From: Pseudonocardia sp. 73-21
Lineage (GTDB): Bacteria; Actinomycetota; Actinomycetes; Mycobacteriales; Pseudonocardiaceae
Length of the DNA: 64,000 nt
Assembly (NCBI RefSeq): GCF_001899645.1
Contig: NZ_MKVV01000035.1
Coordinates: 101,263 to 165,262 of the forward strand
Direction of reading: 5' to 3'
A program made the translations under genes and the position numbers. Of the stretch, positions 1 through 9,626 are shown piece after piece. The notes under the pieces are model-generated. The model ran no database searches. It saw only the letters and a list, made by a program, of their open reading frames with translations, and was not told the origin of the DNA. How positions within the stretch are numbered: position 1 is the stretch's first letter; each line of letters starts with the position of its first letter.

Positions 1-137
1 TCGACCTGGCCCGGGCCCTGGTCACCCGCCGCTCGGCAGCGCAGCTGCGTTCGTGGACCGTCCGCGGCGACATCGAGCCCTACCTCGACGCCTTCTCCCT
101 GCTGGGCCCGCTGCCGGAAGCCGACCTCACCGAATAA
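1..137 (+). CDS. C-terminal end of an unidentified protein (partial)
   Basis: An open frame enters from the left edge and stops at TAA 135-137, giving about 44 residues that end in PLPEADLTE. The codons are GC-rich and carry a C/G third-position bias like the neighbouring genes, so this is probably a real gene end. I see no motif that identifies the family. Most of the gene lies outside the window. Confidence 0.5.
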   Translation, partial: DLARALVTRRSAAQLRSWTVRGDIEPYLDAFSLLGPLPEADLTE

Positions 138-348
138 CCCCACAGCGTCGGCCGCCCCTGCCCGACACGGTCTGGTGCGGCCCGCCGCACCACCGTGTGG
201 GCATCGGGGACCACGCTGATCGAACGGACGCGGGACGCGATCGGCCGGCTGGGCGGATCCCCCGCCGACCTGGCCGCCCGCGAGGGCCGGGATTCCGCTG
301 CCGCTCACCGTGAGTCGGACGGTGGCGGCACGGTGAGCATCCGGTTGG

Positions 349-420
349 TGCCCCCGGCAGGATTCGAACCTGCGCTTTCGCCTCCGGAGGGCGACGCTCT
401 ATCCCCTGAGCTACGGGGGC
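349..420 (-). tRNA. tRNA-Arg (anticodon CCG)
   Basis: Read on the minus strand the 72-nt segment folds as a full cloverleaf: a 7-bp acceptor stem (GCCCCCG with CGGGGGC), a D arm with GCTC/GAGC, an anticodon stem TCGCC/GGCGA around the loop CTCCGGA, and a T arm GCAGG-TTCGAAT-CCTGC with discriminator A. Anticodon CCG reads the CGG arginine codon. CCA is not encoded. It stands alone between the partial gene and the DUF305 gene, close to argS, the synthetase that would charge it. Confidence 0.95.
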
Positions 421-603
421 TCAGACGGGAGAAAGCCTAGCGCACCCCTCCAGCCGGATCGGCGGCGGTCTCCCGGCCTCGACCGACTCGTGCCGCCCGG
501 ATGATCAGCGCGAGGCCATGATCGCCAGGATCGGGGCATGACCTGCACATATGCAGTTCATGTCCCACTCCCGGCGCTCATGACCGGCGGCCGGGGTGGA
601 CCC

Positions 604-1320
604 TCAGAGCGGCAGCGGGGCCGCACCCCGCTGGGCGAGAAGCTGCTTCATGTAGTCGGCCTCCGACGACTGCGAGCTCAGCATCTGGGCCGCGAGGTTG
701 CGCACCTGCGGCTGGCTGGCGTGCTGGGCCGCGTCGGCGAGCATGGAGCGGCCGCCCTCGTGGTGGCGCAGCATCAGCTGCAGGAACAGCACGTCGAGCT
801 GCTTGCCGGTGGCCGCGCGGAGGTTCCTGAGGTCCTCGGCCGTGGCCATCCCGGGCATGGTGGCCACCCCGTCGCTGCCCATGACCATGCCGTGCGACGC
901 GTCCGGCGCCATCCACGTCATGTACGGCCGCCCGACCGGCTGGCCCGCGGCGCCCCACAGTTCCAGCCAGCCCTGCATGCGGCCGACCTGCGCCGTCTGG
1001 GTGGACTCGATGTCGTAGGCGAGCTGGTGGAGGTCGGGGTCGGTGGTGTGGTCACGCTCCCACGCCGCCATCTGTACGGCCTGCTGGTGGTGCACGGTCA
1101 TGTCCTGCGCGAACCCGACGTCCACGGAGTCGGCGGCGGGAACGGGCAGGGTCGAGGTGTCGGAGCGGGCCACCAGCAGGCCCGCGGTGGCCCCGACGAG
1201 CAGCAGCACGAGCACGGCCGCCGCCACGACGAACGGCCGCACCCAGCCCGGCTCGCGCCGGTGGGTGTCGACCGGCGGCTCGTCGTCGTCCACGGGCGGG
1301 AGCGCCGTCTCGGTGCTCAT
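604..1320 (-). CDS. DUF305 family membrane-anchored protein
   Basis: 238 residues. A short charged N-terminus is followed by one transmembrane helix (about residues 30-52, rich in V/L/A) and an extracytoplasmic DUF305 domain with its characteristic histidine clusters, DMTVHHQQAV and LRHHEGG. DUF305 proteins are ferritin-like helical bundles of uncertain function, sometimes linked to metals. The ATG at 1320 overlaps the TGA of the upstream DUF3105 gene by four bases (ATGA), so the two are translationally coupled and probably act together at the membrane. A longer frame through the DUF3105 region exists but is only a shadow. Confidence 0.88.
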   Translation of the reverse strand: MSTETALPPVDDDEPPVDTHRREPGWVRPFVVAAAVLVLLLVGATAGLLVARSDTSTLPVPAADSVDVGFAQDMTVHHQQAVQMAAWERDHTTDPDLHQLAYDIESTQTAQVGRMQGWLELWGAAGQPVGRPYMTWMAPDASHGMVMGSDGVATMPGMATAEDLRNLRAATGKQLDVLFLQLMLRHHEGGRSMLADAAQHASQPQVRNLAAQMLSSQSSEADYMKQLLAQRGAAPLPL

Positions 1321-2162
1321 CCTCCCGTGCCCGTCCCCGTGCCCGTCCCCGTGGCCGGCGGTGTGGCGCCCTTCGCGGCGTCGGGCACGGCGCCGGTGGC
1401 GGCACCGGCCACGATCTCGGGCATCACCGTGGTGTTGTTCACGGCGCTGACCGGCGGCGCGGGGACGAACGGCGGCGGGTTGTCCTGGTCGAACTGGCCC
1501 GGGCCCAGCGCCTGGCAGCTCGCGCCCACCTCGGGGTAGGCGTACTGGTTGGTGCGCAGCGCCTGGATGAACTGGTCGATCCGCGGGTCGTCCACATCCG
1601 ACAGCTTGAGCTGGTGGCCCCAGGACTGCAACGAGATGGGCTGGTCGAGGCCGGGGTAGGGCGACATCAGCGTGTAGGGCTGGTCCTTGACCTTCGCGGC
1701 CAGCGTCTGCACGGCGGCACCGGTGATCCGGTCGGGGTTGTAGGCGATCCAGACCGAGCCGTGCTCGAGTGCGTGCACCATGTTCTCGCTGCGTACGGCC
1801 GTCGGGTAGACGATGCCGTTGCAGGCGGCCCAGAAGCCGTCGTGCGTGCCGCCGAACGGCGGGCTGTGCGTGTACGCCACCCTCTGGGTGGGCTGGACGT
1901 GCTGCCCGCCGGTGTAGGGCACGGTGATGACGCCGGGGATCTTCGTGGACGGGTCCTTGTTGTCGGCGGTGGGCGTGAACTCCGCCAGCGCGGCGACCTT
2001 GGCCTGCTTGGCGTTGTTCTGCACCACGTAGTAGCCGAAGATCGCGCCCGCGAACAGCACGACCACGAGGATTCCGGCGATCATGCCCCACGGCGTCGAG
2101 CGCTGCGTGACGACGGCGGCGCGTGCGTCGCGCACCGCCTTGCTGTTCTTGCCGCTGGCCAT
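1317..2162 (-). CDS. DUF3105 family membrane-anchored protein
   Basis: 281 residues from the ATG at 2162 (MASGKNSK). It has a basic N-terminus, one transmembrane segment (about residues 25-47, MIAGILVVVLFAGAIFGYYV), then the DUF3105 domain with the conserved stretches YTHSPPFGGTHDG and MVHALEHGSVWIAY. The last ~30 residues form a low-complexity tail rich in A, P, T and G ending in a GT repeat. An upstream in-frame start would add 34 residues without family character, so I reject it. It is divergent from argS and is coupled to the DUF305 gene downstream. The function is unknown. Confidence 0.88.
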   Translation of the reverse strand: MASGKNSKAVRDARAAVVTQRSTPWGMIAGILVVVLFAGAIFGYYVVQNNAKQAKVAALAEFTPTADNKDPSTKIPGVITVPYTGGQHVQPTQRVAYTHSPPFGGTHDGFWAACNGIVYPTAVRSENMVHALEHGSVWIAYNPDRITGAAVQTLAAKVKDQPYTLMSPYPGLDQPISLQSWGHQLKLSDVDDPRIDQFIQALRTNQYAYPEVGASCQALGPGQFDQDNPPPFVPAPPVSAVNNTTVMPEIVAGAATGAVPDAAKGATPPATGTGTGTGTGG

Positions 2163-2268
2163 GTCCGTCCAGACTTCTCGAGAACCGTGGGAGCAGCCGT
2201 CACCCGGACGGCCCTTGCGACCGTGGAGTGTAGGAGCGCCACCTGAGAAACCGATGAGCAGCACCTCC

Positions 2269-2281
2269 TAGACTCGGGTGG
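2269..2281 (+). promoter_or_regulatory. argS -10 box with leaderless start
   Basis: TAGACT at 2269-2274 matches an actinobacterial housekeeping -10 box and lies 6 bp before GTG 2281. Transcription would then begin at or next to the start codon. No good -35 is visible. Nearly the same segment recurs at 5753-5785 before the hom leader ORF. Confidence 0.5.
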
Positions 2282-3924
2282 TGACTCCCGCCCTGCTCGC
2301 CGACCTGGTCCGTGCCGCTGCGTCCGACGTCATGACGCGACGCGGTCTGGATCTCGCCGCGCTGCCCGCCGACGTCGGCGTCGAGCGCCCGCGCAACCCC
2401 GAGCACGGCGACTACGCCACCAACGTCGCGATGCGCACGGCCAAGAAGGCCGGGGTCTCGCCGCGTGACCTGGCGGGCTGGCTCGTCGAGGAGCTGACGG
2501 GTAAGGGTGGTATCGCCAGCGCCGAGATCGCCGGGCCCGGCTTCATCAACCTGCGCCTCGCCACCGACGCCCAGGGCGCCATCGTCAGCGAGGTGCTCGC
2601 GGCGGGCGACGCGTACGGCACGGGCGACGAGCTCGCCGACAAGAACGTGAACCTCGAGTTCGTCTCGGCCAACCCGACGGGTCCCCTGCACCTGGGCGGC
2701 ACGCGCTGGGCCGCGGCCGGCGACGCGCTGGGCCGGGTGCTCACCGCGCGCGGTGCGAAGGTCACCCGCGAGTACTACTTCAACGACGCCGGCGCGCAGA
2801 TCAACCGGTTCGTCGACTCGCTCGTGGCCGCGGCGAAGGGTGAGCCCACCCCGGACAACGGCTACGGCGGCGCCTACATCCACGACATCGCCGCGCAGGT
2901 CCTCGCCGCGGAGCCCGGCGCGCTGGAGTCGCCCGACCGCGACGAGGTGTTCCGCCGCGTCGGCATCGACCTGATGTTCGTCGAGATCAAGCAGGCGCTG
3001 CACGACTTCGGCACCGACTTCGACGTGTGGTTCCACGAGCAGTCGCTGCACGACTCCGGCGCGGTCGAGACGGCGGTGAACCGGCTCAAGACCTCCGGGC
3101 AGCTCTACGAGTCCGAGGGCGCGTGGTGGCTGCGCTCCACCGAGTTCGGCGACGACAAGGACCGCGTCGTCATCAAGAGCGACGGCAACCCGGCCTACAT
3201 CGCCGGCGACATCGCGTACTTCCTCGACAAGCGCTCGCGCGGGTTCAACCTGTGCATCTACATGCTGGGCGCCGACCACCACGGCTACGTCGGCCGGCTC
3301 AAGGCGGCCGCCGCCGCGTTCGGCGACGACCCCGCGGTCGTGGAGGTGCTCATCGGGCAGCTGGTCAACCTCGTCAAGGACGGGAAGCCGGTGCGGATGA
3401 GCAAGCGCGCCGGCACCGTCGTCACGATGGAGGACCTGGTGGAGGCCGTGGGCGTCGACGCCGCGCGGTACTCGTTGATCCGTTCCTCGGTGGACTCGTC
3501 GCTCGACATCGACCTCGACCTGCTCACGAAGAAGAGCAACGACAACCCCGTCTTCTACGTGCAGTACGCCCACGCGCGGCTGGCGTCGCTGGCGCGCAAC
3601 GCCGCCGACCTGGGGATGACGCCGGGCACGGAGCTGGGCCTGCTGGAGCACCCCCGCGAGGGCGACCTGATCCGCACGATCGGCGAGTTCCCGGCCGTGC
3701 TGGCCTCGGCGGCGGAGCTGCGTGAGCCGCACCGGGTGGCCCGCTACCTGGAGACCCTCGCCGCGGCCTACCACAAGTTCTACGACTCCTGCCGCGTCCT
3801 GCCGATGGGCGACGAGGAGATCAGCGACCTGCACCGCGCCCGCCTCGCACTGTGCGTCGCGGCGCGTCAGGTGCTGGCCAACGGGCTGGCCGTGCTGGGC
3901 GTCAGTGCTCCGGAGCGCATGTGA
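2281..3924 (+). CDS. argS: Arginyl-tRNA synthetase
   Basis: 547-residue class I synthetase that charges tRNA-Arg in the cytoplasm. The N-terminal add-on domain (about 1-110) is followed by the catalytic core with the HIGH-like motif HLGG (137-140, inside [10 protein letters not shown]) and the KMSK-like motif RMSKRAG near residue 372. The C-terminal anticodon-binding helical domain contains [12 protein letters not shown]. Two adjacent GTG codons (2278 and 2281) could start it. I chose 2281 because TAGACT 6 bp upstream predicts a leaderless transcript, and the duplicated element before hom aligns with 2281. Length is normal for the family. A terminator-like inverted repeat separates it from lysA. 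Confidence 0.96.
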   Translation: MTPALLADLVRAAASDVMTRRGLDLAALPADVGVERPRNPEHGDYATNVAMRTAKKAGVSPRDLAGWLVEELTGKGGIASAEIAGPGFINLRLATDAQGAIVSEVLAAGDAYGTGDELADKNVNLEFVSANPTGPLHLGGTRWAAAGDALGRVLTARGAKVTREYYFNDAGAQINRFVDSLVAAAKGEPTPDNGYGGAYIHDIAAQVLAAEPGALESPDRDEVFRRVGIDLMFVEIKQALHDFGTDFDVWFHEQSLHDSGAVETAVNRLKTSGQLYESEGAWWLRSTEFGDDKDRVVIKSDGNPAYIAGDIAYFLDKRSRGFNLCIYMLGADHHGYVGRLKAAAAAFGDDPAVVEVLIGQLVNLVKDGKPVRMSKRAGTVVTMEDLVEAVGVDAARYSLIRSSVDSSLDIDLDLLTKKSNDNPVFYVQYAHARLASLARNAADLGMTPGTELGLLEHPREGDLIRTIGEFPAVLASAAELREPHRVARYLETLAAAYHKFYDSCRVLPMGDEEISDLHRARLALCVAARQVLANGLAVLGVSAPERM

Positions 3925-3932
3925 ACGGCGAG

Positions 3933-4007
3933 CCGGGTTTGCCGGCGATTTCGTGTCCTCGCGCGCCCCGGAACGCGCGCGAACGCGCACAATCGTCGGC
4001 AAACCGG
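3933..4007 (+). terminator. Long inverted repeat between argS and lysA
   Basis: Left arm CCGGGTTTGCCGGCGATT (3933-3950) pairs with AATCGTCGGCAAACCGG (3991-4007) with few mismatches, around a loop rich in GCGCG. There is no U tract, as is common for actinobacterial terminators. It would end argS transcription and separate it from lysA. It may also be one member of a dispersed palindrome family. Confidence 0.6.
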
Positions 4008-4018
4008 GGGAGTGCCTC

Positions 4019-5461
4019 GTGAGGGCGCATCCGGCGGGGCCGCTGCACGCCGGGATCTCCGCGCCACCCGAGACCGCCGGGCCGCACCCGTCCGGCGCCG
4101 CCGAGCTCGACGAGCTGGCCCCGGCCGTGTGGCCGCGCAACGCCGCGCGGGGCGCCACCGGGGTGCTGGAGATCGCCGGCGTCGACGTCCGGGAGCTCGC
4201 CGAGACCTACGGCACGCCGCTGTTCGTCGTCGACGAGGAGGACTTCCGCTCCCGTGCCGCGGAGTTCGCCGCCGCGTTCGGGGCGGGCGCGGTGCACTAC
4301 GCGGCCAAGGCCTTCCTGTCGGTCGAGGTGGCGCGGTGGGTGGCCGCCGAGGGCCTCTCGCTCGACGTCTGCAGCGGCGGCGAGCTGGCCGTGGCCCTGC
4401 GCGCGGGCTTCCCGGCCGGTCGGATCGCGTTGCACGGCAACAACAAGTCCACCGAGGAGCTCGTCGACGCGGTCGAGGCCGGCGTCGGCCGGGTGGTGCT
4501 CGACTCGTTCCACGAGATCGCCCGCCTCGACGCCGTCGCGCGCGAGCGGGGCGTCGTGGCGCCGGTGATGATCCGGCTGACCGTCGGCGTCGAGGCCCAC
4601 ACCCACGAGTTCATCGCCACCGCCCACGAGGACCAGAAGTTCGGGTTCTCGATCTCCGGCGGTGAGACGAGCGCCGCCGCCGAGGCCGCGCGGCGCGTCG
4701 TCAGGGCCGAGGGACTGTCGCTGGTCGGGCTGCACAGCCACATCGGCAGCCAGATCTTCGACACCGAGGGCTTCGAGGTCGCCGCGCACCGCGTCGTCCG
4801 GTTCCTCGCGCAGCTGCACAAGGAGCACGGCGGCGACGCGCTGGAGGCGCTCACCACGCTCGACCTGGGCGGCGGGTTCGGCATCGCCTACCGCGCGCAG
4901 GAGTCGCCGCTGAACGTCGCGGAGCTGGCGGGGGAGCTGCGCGAGATCGTCAAGCGCGAGTGCCACGCCGCCGAGCTGGACGTGCCCGAGATCGCGGTCG
5001 AGCCCGGCCGCGCCATCGCCGGGCCGGGCACCGTCACCCTCTACGAGGTGGGCACGCTCAAGGACGTCGACCTGGGCGGCTCCACGGGCCGCCGTTACGT
5101 CAGCGTCGACGGGGGTATGAGCGACAACATCCGCACGGCCCTCTACGACGCCGTGTACGACTGCCGGCTGGTCTCCCGCAGCTCCGAGAGCGACGGCACC
5201 GGCGAGGCCGCGCTGTCGCGGGTGGTCGGCAAGCACTGCGAGAGCGGTGACATCGTGGTGCGCGACTGCTGGCTCCCGGCCGACCTCGCCCCCGGTGACC
5301 TGCTGGGCGTCGCGGCCACCGGCGCGTACTGCTACTCCATGGCCAGCGCCTACAACCGCCTGCCGCGCCCCGCCGTCGTCGCGGTGAAGGACGGGGTGGC
5401 TCGCGTGCTGCTGCGGCGCGAGACGGTGGAGGACCAGTTCCGGCTCGAGGCCTCGCTCTAG
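4019..5461 (+). CDS. lysA: Diaminopimelate decarboxylase
   Basis: 480 residues. It is a PLP enzyme of the alanine racemase fold III group that decarboxylates meso-diaminopimelate to lysine, the last step of lysine synthesis. The PLP lysine is K97 in [10 protein letters not shown]. Other family marks are HSHIGSQI, the glycine-rich phosphate loop DLGGGFG, EPGRAI, and HCESGD near the C-terminus that supplies the active-site cysteine. The start GTG 4019 gives [10 protein letters not shown], the typical actinobacterial LysA N-terminus, preceded by a GGGGGAG ribosome site. The frame upstream of 4019 is a shadow of argS. It sits next to the threonine branch genes of the same aspartate family. Confidence 0.96.
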   Translation: MRAHPAGPLHAGISAPPETAGPHPSGAAELDELAPAVWPRNAARGATGVLEIAGVDVRELAETYGTPLFVVDEEDFRSRAAEFAAAFGAGAVHYAAKAFLSVEVARWVAAEGLSLDVCSGGELAVALRAGFPAGRIALHGNNKSTEELVDAVEAGVGRVVLDSFHEIARLDAVARERGVVAPVMIRLTVGVEAHTHEFIATAHEDQKFGFSISGGETSAAAEAARRVVRAEGLSLVGLHSHIGSQIFDTEGFEVAAHRVVRFLAQLHKEHGGDALEALTTLDLGGGFGIAYRAQESPLNVAELAGELREIVKRECHAAELDVPEIAVEPGRAIAGPGTVTLYEVGTLKDVDLGGSTGRRYVSVDGGMSDNIRTALYDAVYDCRLVSRSSESDGTGEAALSRVVGKHCESGDIVVRDCWLPADLAPGDLLGVAATGAYCYSMASAYNRLPRPAVVAVKDGVARVLLRRETVEDQFRLEASL

Positions 5462-5772
5462 CGAGGACCTGGTCACGCGGTCGCCGGCGACGAACTGCCC
5501 GCGAGTCGGGGTCTCCGTGCGCGCGAGTCGCGCCCTGCGGGTTCGCCCTCCGGCACGGGCGGTCCCATGATCAGCAGTTCGGCGCCGGAACGGCCACATC
5601 CGGCCGGAAACGTACCAGGCGGCTGGTCATGCGGTCCGGCGGTCGCCGGACACCTGGCCGACGACCGGCCGTGACCCGACCACCACGTCGGTAGTCCCCG
5701 GCCCGGGCCACTGCGGTCCGGGCCGGACGTGCCACCCGGGAAGAGGCGAGCGGCACCTCCTAGACTCCGGAG
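5462..5772. other. lysA-hom intergenic region with a small 22-bp repeat
   Basis: About 310 bp without a convincing gene. It holds two units of a 22-bp repeat beginning CGCGAGTCG (5500-5521 and 5522-5543) and ends in the TAGACT promoter box of the hom leader ORF. I see no riboswitch-like fold here. Confidence 0.6.
5500..5543 (+). repeat. Two units of a dispersed 22-bp repeat (family B)
   Basis: CGCGAGTCGGGGTCTCCGTG and a second unit starting CGCGAGTCGCGCCCTG follow each other with a 22-bp period. The same core and period occur eight times at 28127-28334, so this is one dispersed intergenic repeat family. Confidence 0.7.
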
Positions 5773-5775
5773 GTG
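5753..5775 (+). promoter_or_regulatory. Promoter of the hom leader, near copy of the argS start region
   Basis: TAGACT (5761-5766) lies 6 bp before GTG 5773. The surrounding 33-34 bp differ from the argS start region (2261-2294) at only about three positions, including the first codons after GTG. Leaderless transcription is predicted. Confidence 0.5.
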
Positions 5776-5967
5776 ATTCCCGCCCGAGGTGTCGGTGTGA
5801 CCACTGCCGACGCCGCCACGCGCGGCGTCGTGGCAGGATCGTGCGCGTCTCGCGCAACCGGTACCCGGACGACGGGGCGGCCACGGTTCATGATCGCCGG
5901 TTCGGGACGCGCAACGGCCGCCCCCGCGGTGGAAGGTCCCCAGATGACGATCACGGCTCGCGCATGA
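5773..5967 (+). CDS. Threonine-rich leader ORF coupled to hom
   Basis: 64-codon ORF starting at GTG 5773, 6 bp after a TAGACT box, and ending in TGA 5965-5967. That stop overlaps the hom ATG at 5964 (ATGA), so ribosomes finishing the ORF could restart on hom. About 10 of 64 codons are threonine, including ACC-ACT, ACC..ACG-ACG and ATG-ACG-ATC-ACG at the end. This could be a leader that senses charged tRNA-Thr, or simply a translated 5' region. It resembles no known protein family. The assignment rests on position and composition only. Confidence 0.35.
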   Translation: MIPARGVGVTTADAATRGVVAGSCASRATGTRTTGRPRFMIAGSGRATAAPAVEGPQMTITARA

Positions 5968-7310
5968 GCGCCCCGATCCGCGTCGCGATGCTCGGCTGCG
6001 GCACCGTCGGCGGCGAGGTGGTGCGCCTGCTGCGCGACCAGGCCGACGAGCTGGCCGCCCGCGCCGGCGCCCCCGTCGAGCTGGTGGGGGTGGCCGTGCG
6101 CCGCCCGCACAAGCACCCCGAGCTGGGCCCCCTGCTCACCACGGACGCGTCCGCGCTGGTCACCCGCGAGGACGTGGACGTCGTCGTCGAGGTGATCGGC
6201 GGTATCGAGCCCGCCCGCTCGTTGCTGCTGGAGGCCCTCAAGGCCGGCAAGTCGGTGGTCACCGCCAACAAGGCGCTGCTCGCCGAGGACGGCGCGTCGC
6301 TGGCCGAGGCGGCCGACGCGTCGGGCGCCGACCTGTACTACGAGGCCTCGGTGGCCGGGGCCATCCCGCTGCTGCGCCCGCTGCGCGAGTCGCTGGCCGG
6401 CGACCGCATCACCCGCGTGGCCGGCATCGTCAACGGCACCACGAACTTCATCCTCTCGGCCATGACCGAGTCCGGCGCGAGCTACGCCGACGCGCTCGAC
6501 GAGGCCACGCGACTCGGCTACGCCGAGGCCGACCCCAGCGCGGACGTCGACGGCTACGACGCGGCGTCCAAGGCCGCGATCCTCGCCACGCTGGCCTTCC
6601 ACACCCGCGTGAGCAGCGCGGACGTGCACTGCGAGGGCATCCGCCACGTCACGGCCGCCGACATCGCGGCCGCGAAGGGCCTCGGCTGCGTGATCAAGCT
6701 GCTGGCGATCTGCGAGCGGACCCCGGGCACCGCGGACGCGCCCGAGTCGGTGTCGGCGCGCGTCTACCCGGCGATGATCCCGGCCGCGCACCCGCTGGCC
6801 ACGGTCGACGGTGCGTTCAACGCGGTGTTCGTCGAGGCCGAGGCCGCGGGCCAGCTGATGTTCTACGGGCAGGGCGCCGGTGGTGCTCCCACCGCGAGCG
6901 CCGTGCTCGGCGATCTCGTCGCCGTCGCGCGCAACCGGGTGGTCGGCGGGCGCGGGCCGCGCGAGAGCGCCTACGCGAGCCTGCCGGTCCGCCCGATGGG
7001 CGCCGTGCCCACCCGCTACCACGTCAGCCTCGACGTGGCCGACCGCGCGGGCGTGCTGTCCACCATCGCCGGTGAGTTCGCCCGTCACGGCGTGAGCATC
7101 GCCGCGGTGCGCCAGACCGGCGGCGGCACCACCTACGACGGCGCGCCCGATCCCGAGCCGGGGGCGCCCGCGCGGCTCGTCGTCGTCACGCACGCCGCCC
7201 CCGAGGCCTCGCTCGCCGGGTGCGTCGAGGTGCTGGCCGGGCTGGACATCGTGCACGGCGTCGACAGCGTGCTGAGGGTCGAGGACCTGGGACGAAAGGG
7301 AGTGCGGTGA
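5964..7310 (+). CDS. hom: Homoserine dehydrogenase
   Basis: 448 residues. It reduces aspartate semialdehyde to homoserine with NAD(P)H, the branch point to threonine and methionine. The Rossmann motif is [14 protein letters not shown] at the N-terminus. The catalytic region has [12 protein letters not shown] and the [15 protein letters not shown] stretch. The C-terminus carries an ACT domain (about 345-440, [18 protein letters not shown]) that allows threonine feedback control. Length is normal for the Gram-positive single-function enzyme. It overlaps both the leader ORF upstream (ATGA) and thrC downstream (GTGA), so it is the first enzyme gene of a tightly coupled hom-thrC-thrB operon. Confidence 0.96.
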   Translation: MSAPIRVAMLGCGTVGGEVVRLLRDQADELAARAGAPVELVGVAVRRPHKHPELGPLLTTDASALVTREDVDVVVEVIGGIEPARSLLLEALKAGKSVVTANKALLAEDGASLAEAADASGADLYYEASVAGAIPLLRPLRESLAGDRITRVAGIVNGTTNFILSAMTESGASYADALDEATRLGYAEADPSADVDGYDAASKAAILATLAFHTRVSSADVHCEGIRHVTAADIAAAKGLGCVIKLLAICERTPGTADAPESVSARVYPAMIPAAHPLATVDGAFNAVFVEAEAAGQLMFYGQGAGGAPTASAVLGDLVAVARNRVVGGRGPRESAYASLPVRPMGAVPTRYHVSLDVADRAGVLSTIAGEFARHGVSIAAVRQTGGGTTYDGAPDPEPGAPARLVVVTHAAPEASLAGCVEVLAGLDIVHGVDSVLRVEDLGRKGVR

Positions 7311-8413
7311 GCGAACTTGTGAGCGAACCATCAGTGCTGACCGCCGCCGCCGAGCTCCGCCGTTGGCCGGGGGTCATCGAGGCCTACCGCGACCGGATGC
7401 CCGTCGAGGCCGGCTGGAGGATCATCACGCTCGGCGAGGGCGGCACGCCGCTGCTGCCCGCGCCCCACCTGTCCGAGCTGACCGGCTGCGAGGTCTTCCT
7501 CAAGGTCGACGGCGCCAACCCGACGGGGTCGTTCAAGGACCGCGGCATGACGATGGCGGTCACGGCCGCCCTGGCCGGTGGCCAGCAGGGCGTCATCTGC
7601 GCGTCCACCGGCAACACCTCGGCCTCGGCCGCCGCCTACGCCGCCCGCGCGGGCATGACCTGCGCCGTGCTCATCCCGCAGGGCAAGATCGCGCTCGGCA
7701 AGCTCGCCCAGGCCGTGGCGCACGGCGCACGCATCCTGCAGATCGACGGCAACTTCGACGACTGCCTCGAGCTCGCCCGCAAGACCGCCGCCGACTACCC
7801 GGTGGCCGCGCTCGTCAACTCGGTGAACCCCACCCGCATCGCGGGTCAGGCCAGCGCCGCCTACGAGATCTGCGACGAGCTGGGCCGCGCCCCCGACGTC
7901 CACTGCCTGCCCGTGGGCAACGCCGGCAACATCACCGCGTACTGGAAGGGCTACACCTCCTACCTCGCCGACGGCCTGATCCCCGCCGCGCCGCGGATGT
8001 TCGGCTACCAGGCGGCGGGAGCCGCGCCCCTGGTCAACGGGGCCCCGGTGAAGAACCCGGAGACGATCGCGACGGCCATCCGGATCGGCGCACCCGCGTC
8101 GTGGGGGGCGGCGATGACCGCACGCGACGAGTCGGACGGGAAGTTCGCCGCGGTCACCGACGACGAGATCCTCGCCGCGTACCGGTTGCTCTCGGCGCGC
8201 GAGGCCGTGTTCGTCGAGCCCGCGTCCGCGGCGAGCGTGGCGGGGCTGCTGCAGTCCTCCGCCGACGGCACGCTGCCGCGCGGCTCGCTGGTGGTGTGCA
8301 CCGTTACGGGCCACGGCCTGAAGGACCCCGACACCGCGCTGCTCACGGCCCCCGATCCCGTCGTCGTGCCGATCGACCCGGCGGCCGTGGCGGCGGCGCT
8401 GGAGCTCGCCTGA
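7307..8413 (+). CDS. thrC: Threonine synthase
   Basis: 368 residues. It is a PLP enzyme that converts O-phosphohomoserine to threonine. The PLP lysine is K77 in [11 protein letters not shown], and the phosphate-binding loop is the GNAGN motif in [16 protein letters not shown]. The [17 protein letters not shown] region is also typical. GTG 7307 overlaps the hom stop by four bases; a second in-frame GTG lies at 7319. The first bases, GTGAGCGAAC-TT-GTGAGCGAACC, resemble a sequence repeated before prfA at 13378. It also overlaps thrB (TGATG), giving full operon coupling. Confidence 0.96.
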   Translation: MSELVSEPSVLTAAAELRRWPGVIEAYRDRMPVEAGWRIITLGEGGTPLLPAPHLSELTGCEVFLKVDGANPTGSFKDRGMTMAVTAALAGGQQGVICASTGNTSASAAAYAARAGMTCAVLIPQGKIALGKLAQAVAHGARILQIDGNFDDCLELARKTAADYPVAALVNSVNPTRIAGQASAAYEICDELGRAPDVHCLPVGNAGNITAYWKGYTSYLADGLIPAAPRMFGYQAAGAAPLVNGAPVKNPETIATAIRIGAPASWGAAMTARDESDGKFAAVTDDEILAAYRLLSAREAVFVEPASAASVAGLLQSSADGTLPRGSLVVCTVTGHGLKDPDTALLTAPDPVVVPIDPAAVAAALELA

Positions 8414-9315
8414 TGGGCCGGCCGCGGGAAGTCCGAGTGCGCGTGCCGGCCTCCTCGGCCAACCTCGGGCCCGGCTTCGACTCGCTCGGCCTCGCCCTGG
8501 GCCTCTACGACGACGTCGAGGTCTGCGTCGCGCCGTCCGGCGTCGCCGTCGAGGTGGAGGGAGAGGGTGCGGGCCGCGTGCCCTGCGACGACTCGCACCT
8601 CGTCTACCGCGCCATGCAGACCACCTGGAACATCACCGGGGACGCCCCCTCGGGCGTGCGCATGCGCTGCCGCAACGCGATCCCGCACTCGCGCGGGCTG
8701 GGCAGCTCCGCGGCCGCGGCCGTCGCCGGGGCGGTGGCGGCCGTCGTGCTGGCCGGGCGCGATCCCGAGCTGGAACGCGACACGTTGCTGCAGGTCACCG
8801 CGGGTATGGAGGGGCACGCCGACAACGCGGCGGCCAGCCTGCTCGGCGGGTTCGTGGTCGCCTGGGAGACCGTCGGGAATACCGCGGAGCGCTTCCACGC
8901 TGTACGGCTCGACGCGCACCCGGGCATCCGTCCGGTGGCGCTCGTCGCGGGAACCGAGTCCCTCACCAGCACCACCCGCGGGCTCCTGCCCGACCGGGTC
9001 CCGCTGGTGGACGCCGCCTTCACCGGCAGCCGCACCGCGCTCGCGGTGCTGGCGTTCACCCAGCGTCCCGAGCTGCTGCTGCCCGCCACGGAGGACCGTC
9101 TGCACCAGGGATACCGACGTCCGGCCTACCCGGAGTCGGCCGATCTGGTGGACGTGCTGCGTGCGCACGGCATCCCGGCCGCCATCTCCGGCGCCGGGCC
9201 CACCGTGCTCGCCTTCACCTCCGACGGCGTGATCCCGGACGGTGTCGATCTGCACGGCTTCACCGTGTTGCCACTGCCGGTCGACGCCGACGGTGCACGG
9301 GTCGAGATCGCCTGA
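8413..9315 (+). CDS. thrB: Homoserine kinase
   Basis: 300 residues. This GHMP-family kinase phosphorylates homoserine with ATP and provides the substrate of ThrC. The N-terminal PASSANLGPGFDSLG motif and the ATP-binding loop PHSRGLGSSAAAAVAG are intact, and the C-terminal GHMP segment has AISGAGPTVLAF. ATG 8413 overlaps the thrC stop by one base (TGATG). It is the last gene of the hom-thrC-thrB operon. The rho leader follows 311 bp downstream. Confidence 0.96.
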   Translation: MGRPREVRVRVPASSANLGPGFDSLGLALGLYDDVEVCVAPSGVAVEVEGEGAGRVPCDDSHLVYRAMQTTWNITGDAPSGVRMRCRNAIPHSRGLGSSAAAAVAGAVAAVVLAGRDPELERDTLLQVTAGMEGHADNAAASLLGGFVVAWETVGNTAERFHAVRLDAHPGIRPVALVAGTESLTSTTRGLLPDRVPLVDAAFTGSRTALAVLAFTQRPELLLPATEDRLHQGYRRPAYPESADLVDVLRAHGIPAAISGAGPTVLAFTSDGVIPDGVDLHGFTVLPLPVDADGARVEIA

Positions 9316-9626
9316 CCACCCGGCGTGTTGCTGCGGGGGGTTGTTGCCCCGACCAGTGGTTACGTCTACGCTGGCGCTCGCAACGGCGATCCACGCGTCA
9401 TCCGCGTGGCCTCTCGCGCCGGCTCTGCGAATTCCGTTTCCCAGATCCGGCATGCGCCGAGGGGCCTCTTCCCGCGACCGTCGCGATGAATCGCCGGCCC
9501 GCCAGTCGGGGCGGCCGCTCATCCCGCGATCCGTTGACCGACATGTCCACCGGCACACCGCCGGTGGCAAATGTGTGTGAAATCCGCTGACCCGGGCTCG
9601 GCCCGGTTGGTCAGGAAGGACAATCG
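9316..9626 (+). promoter_or_regulatory. rho promoter and long leader
   Basis: Non-coding gap of 311 bp. TTGCCC (9344-9349) and TACGCT (9367-9372) form a possible promoter with a 17-bp spacer, leaving a leader of about 250 nt. A perfect 8-bp hairpin with a 5-nt loop (9547-9567, CCACCGGC with GCCGGTGG) lies about 60 bp before the rho start. Long untranslated leaders are usual for rho, whose product often attenuates its own transcript; here that is an inference. Confidence 0.4.

Noticed and set aside
604-2091. A 495-codon minus-strand frame covering DUF305 and the region before it
   Set aside because: Only the part after ATG 1320 has DUF305 character; the rest is a shadow of the DUF3105 gene.
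5571-5756. Short minus-strand frames between lysA and hom
   Set aside because: Arg-rich composition with no ribosome site; they look like chance open frames in GC-rich DNA.
5462-5760. Riboswitch (lysine or T-box) upstream of hom
   Set aside because: I found no T-box motif or lysine-riboswitch core; the visible structure is the 22-bp repeat.
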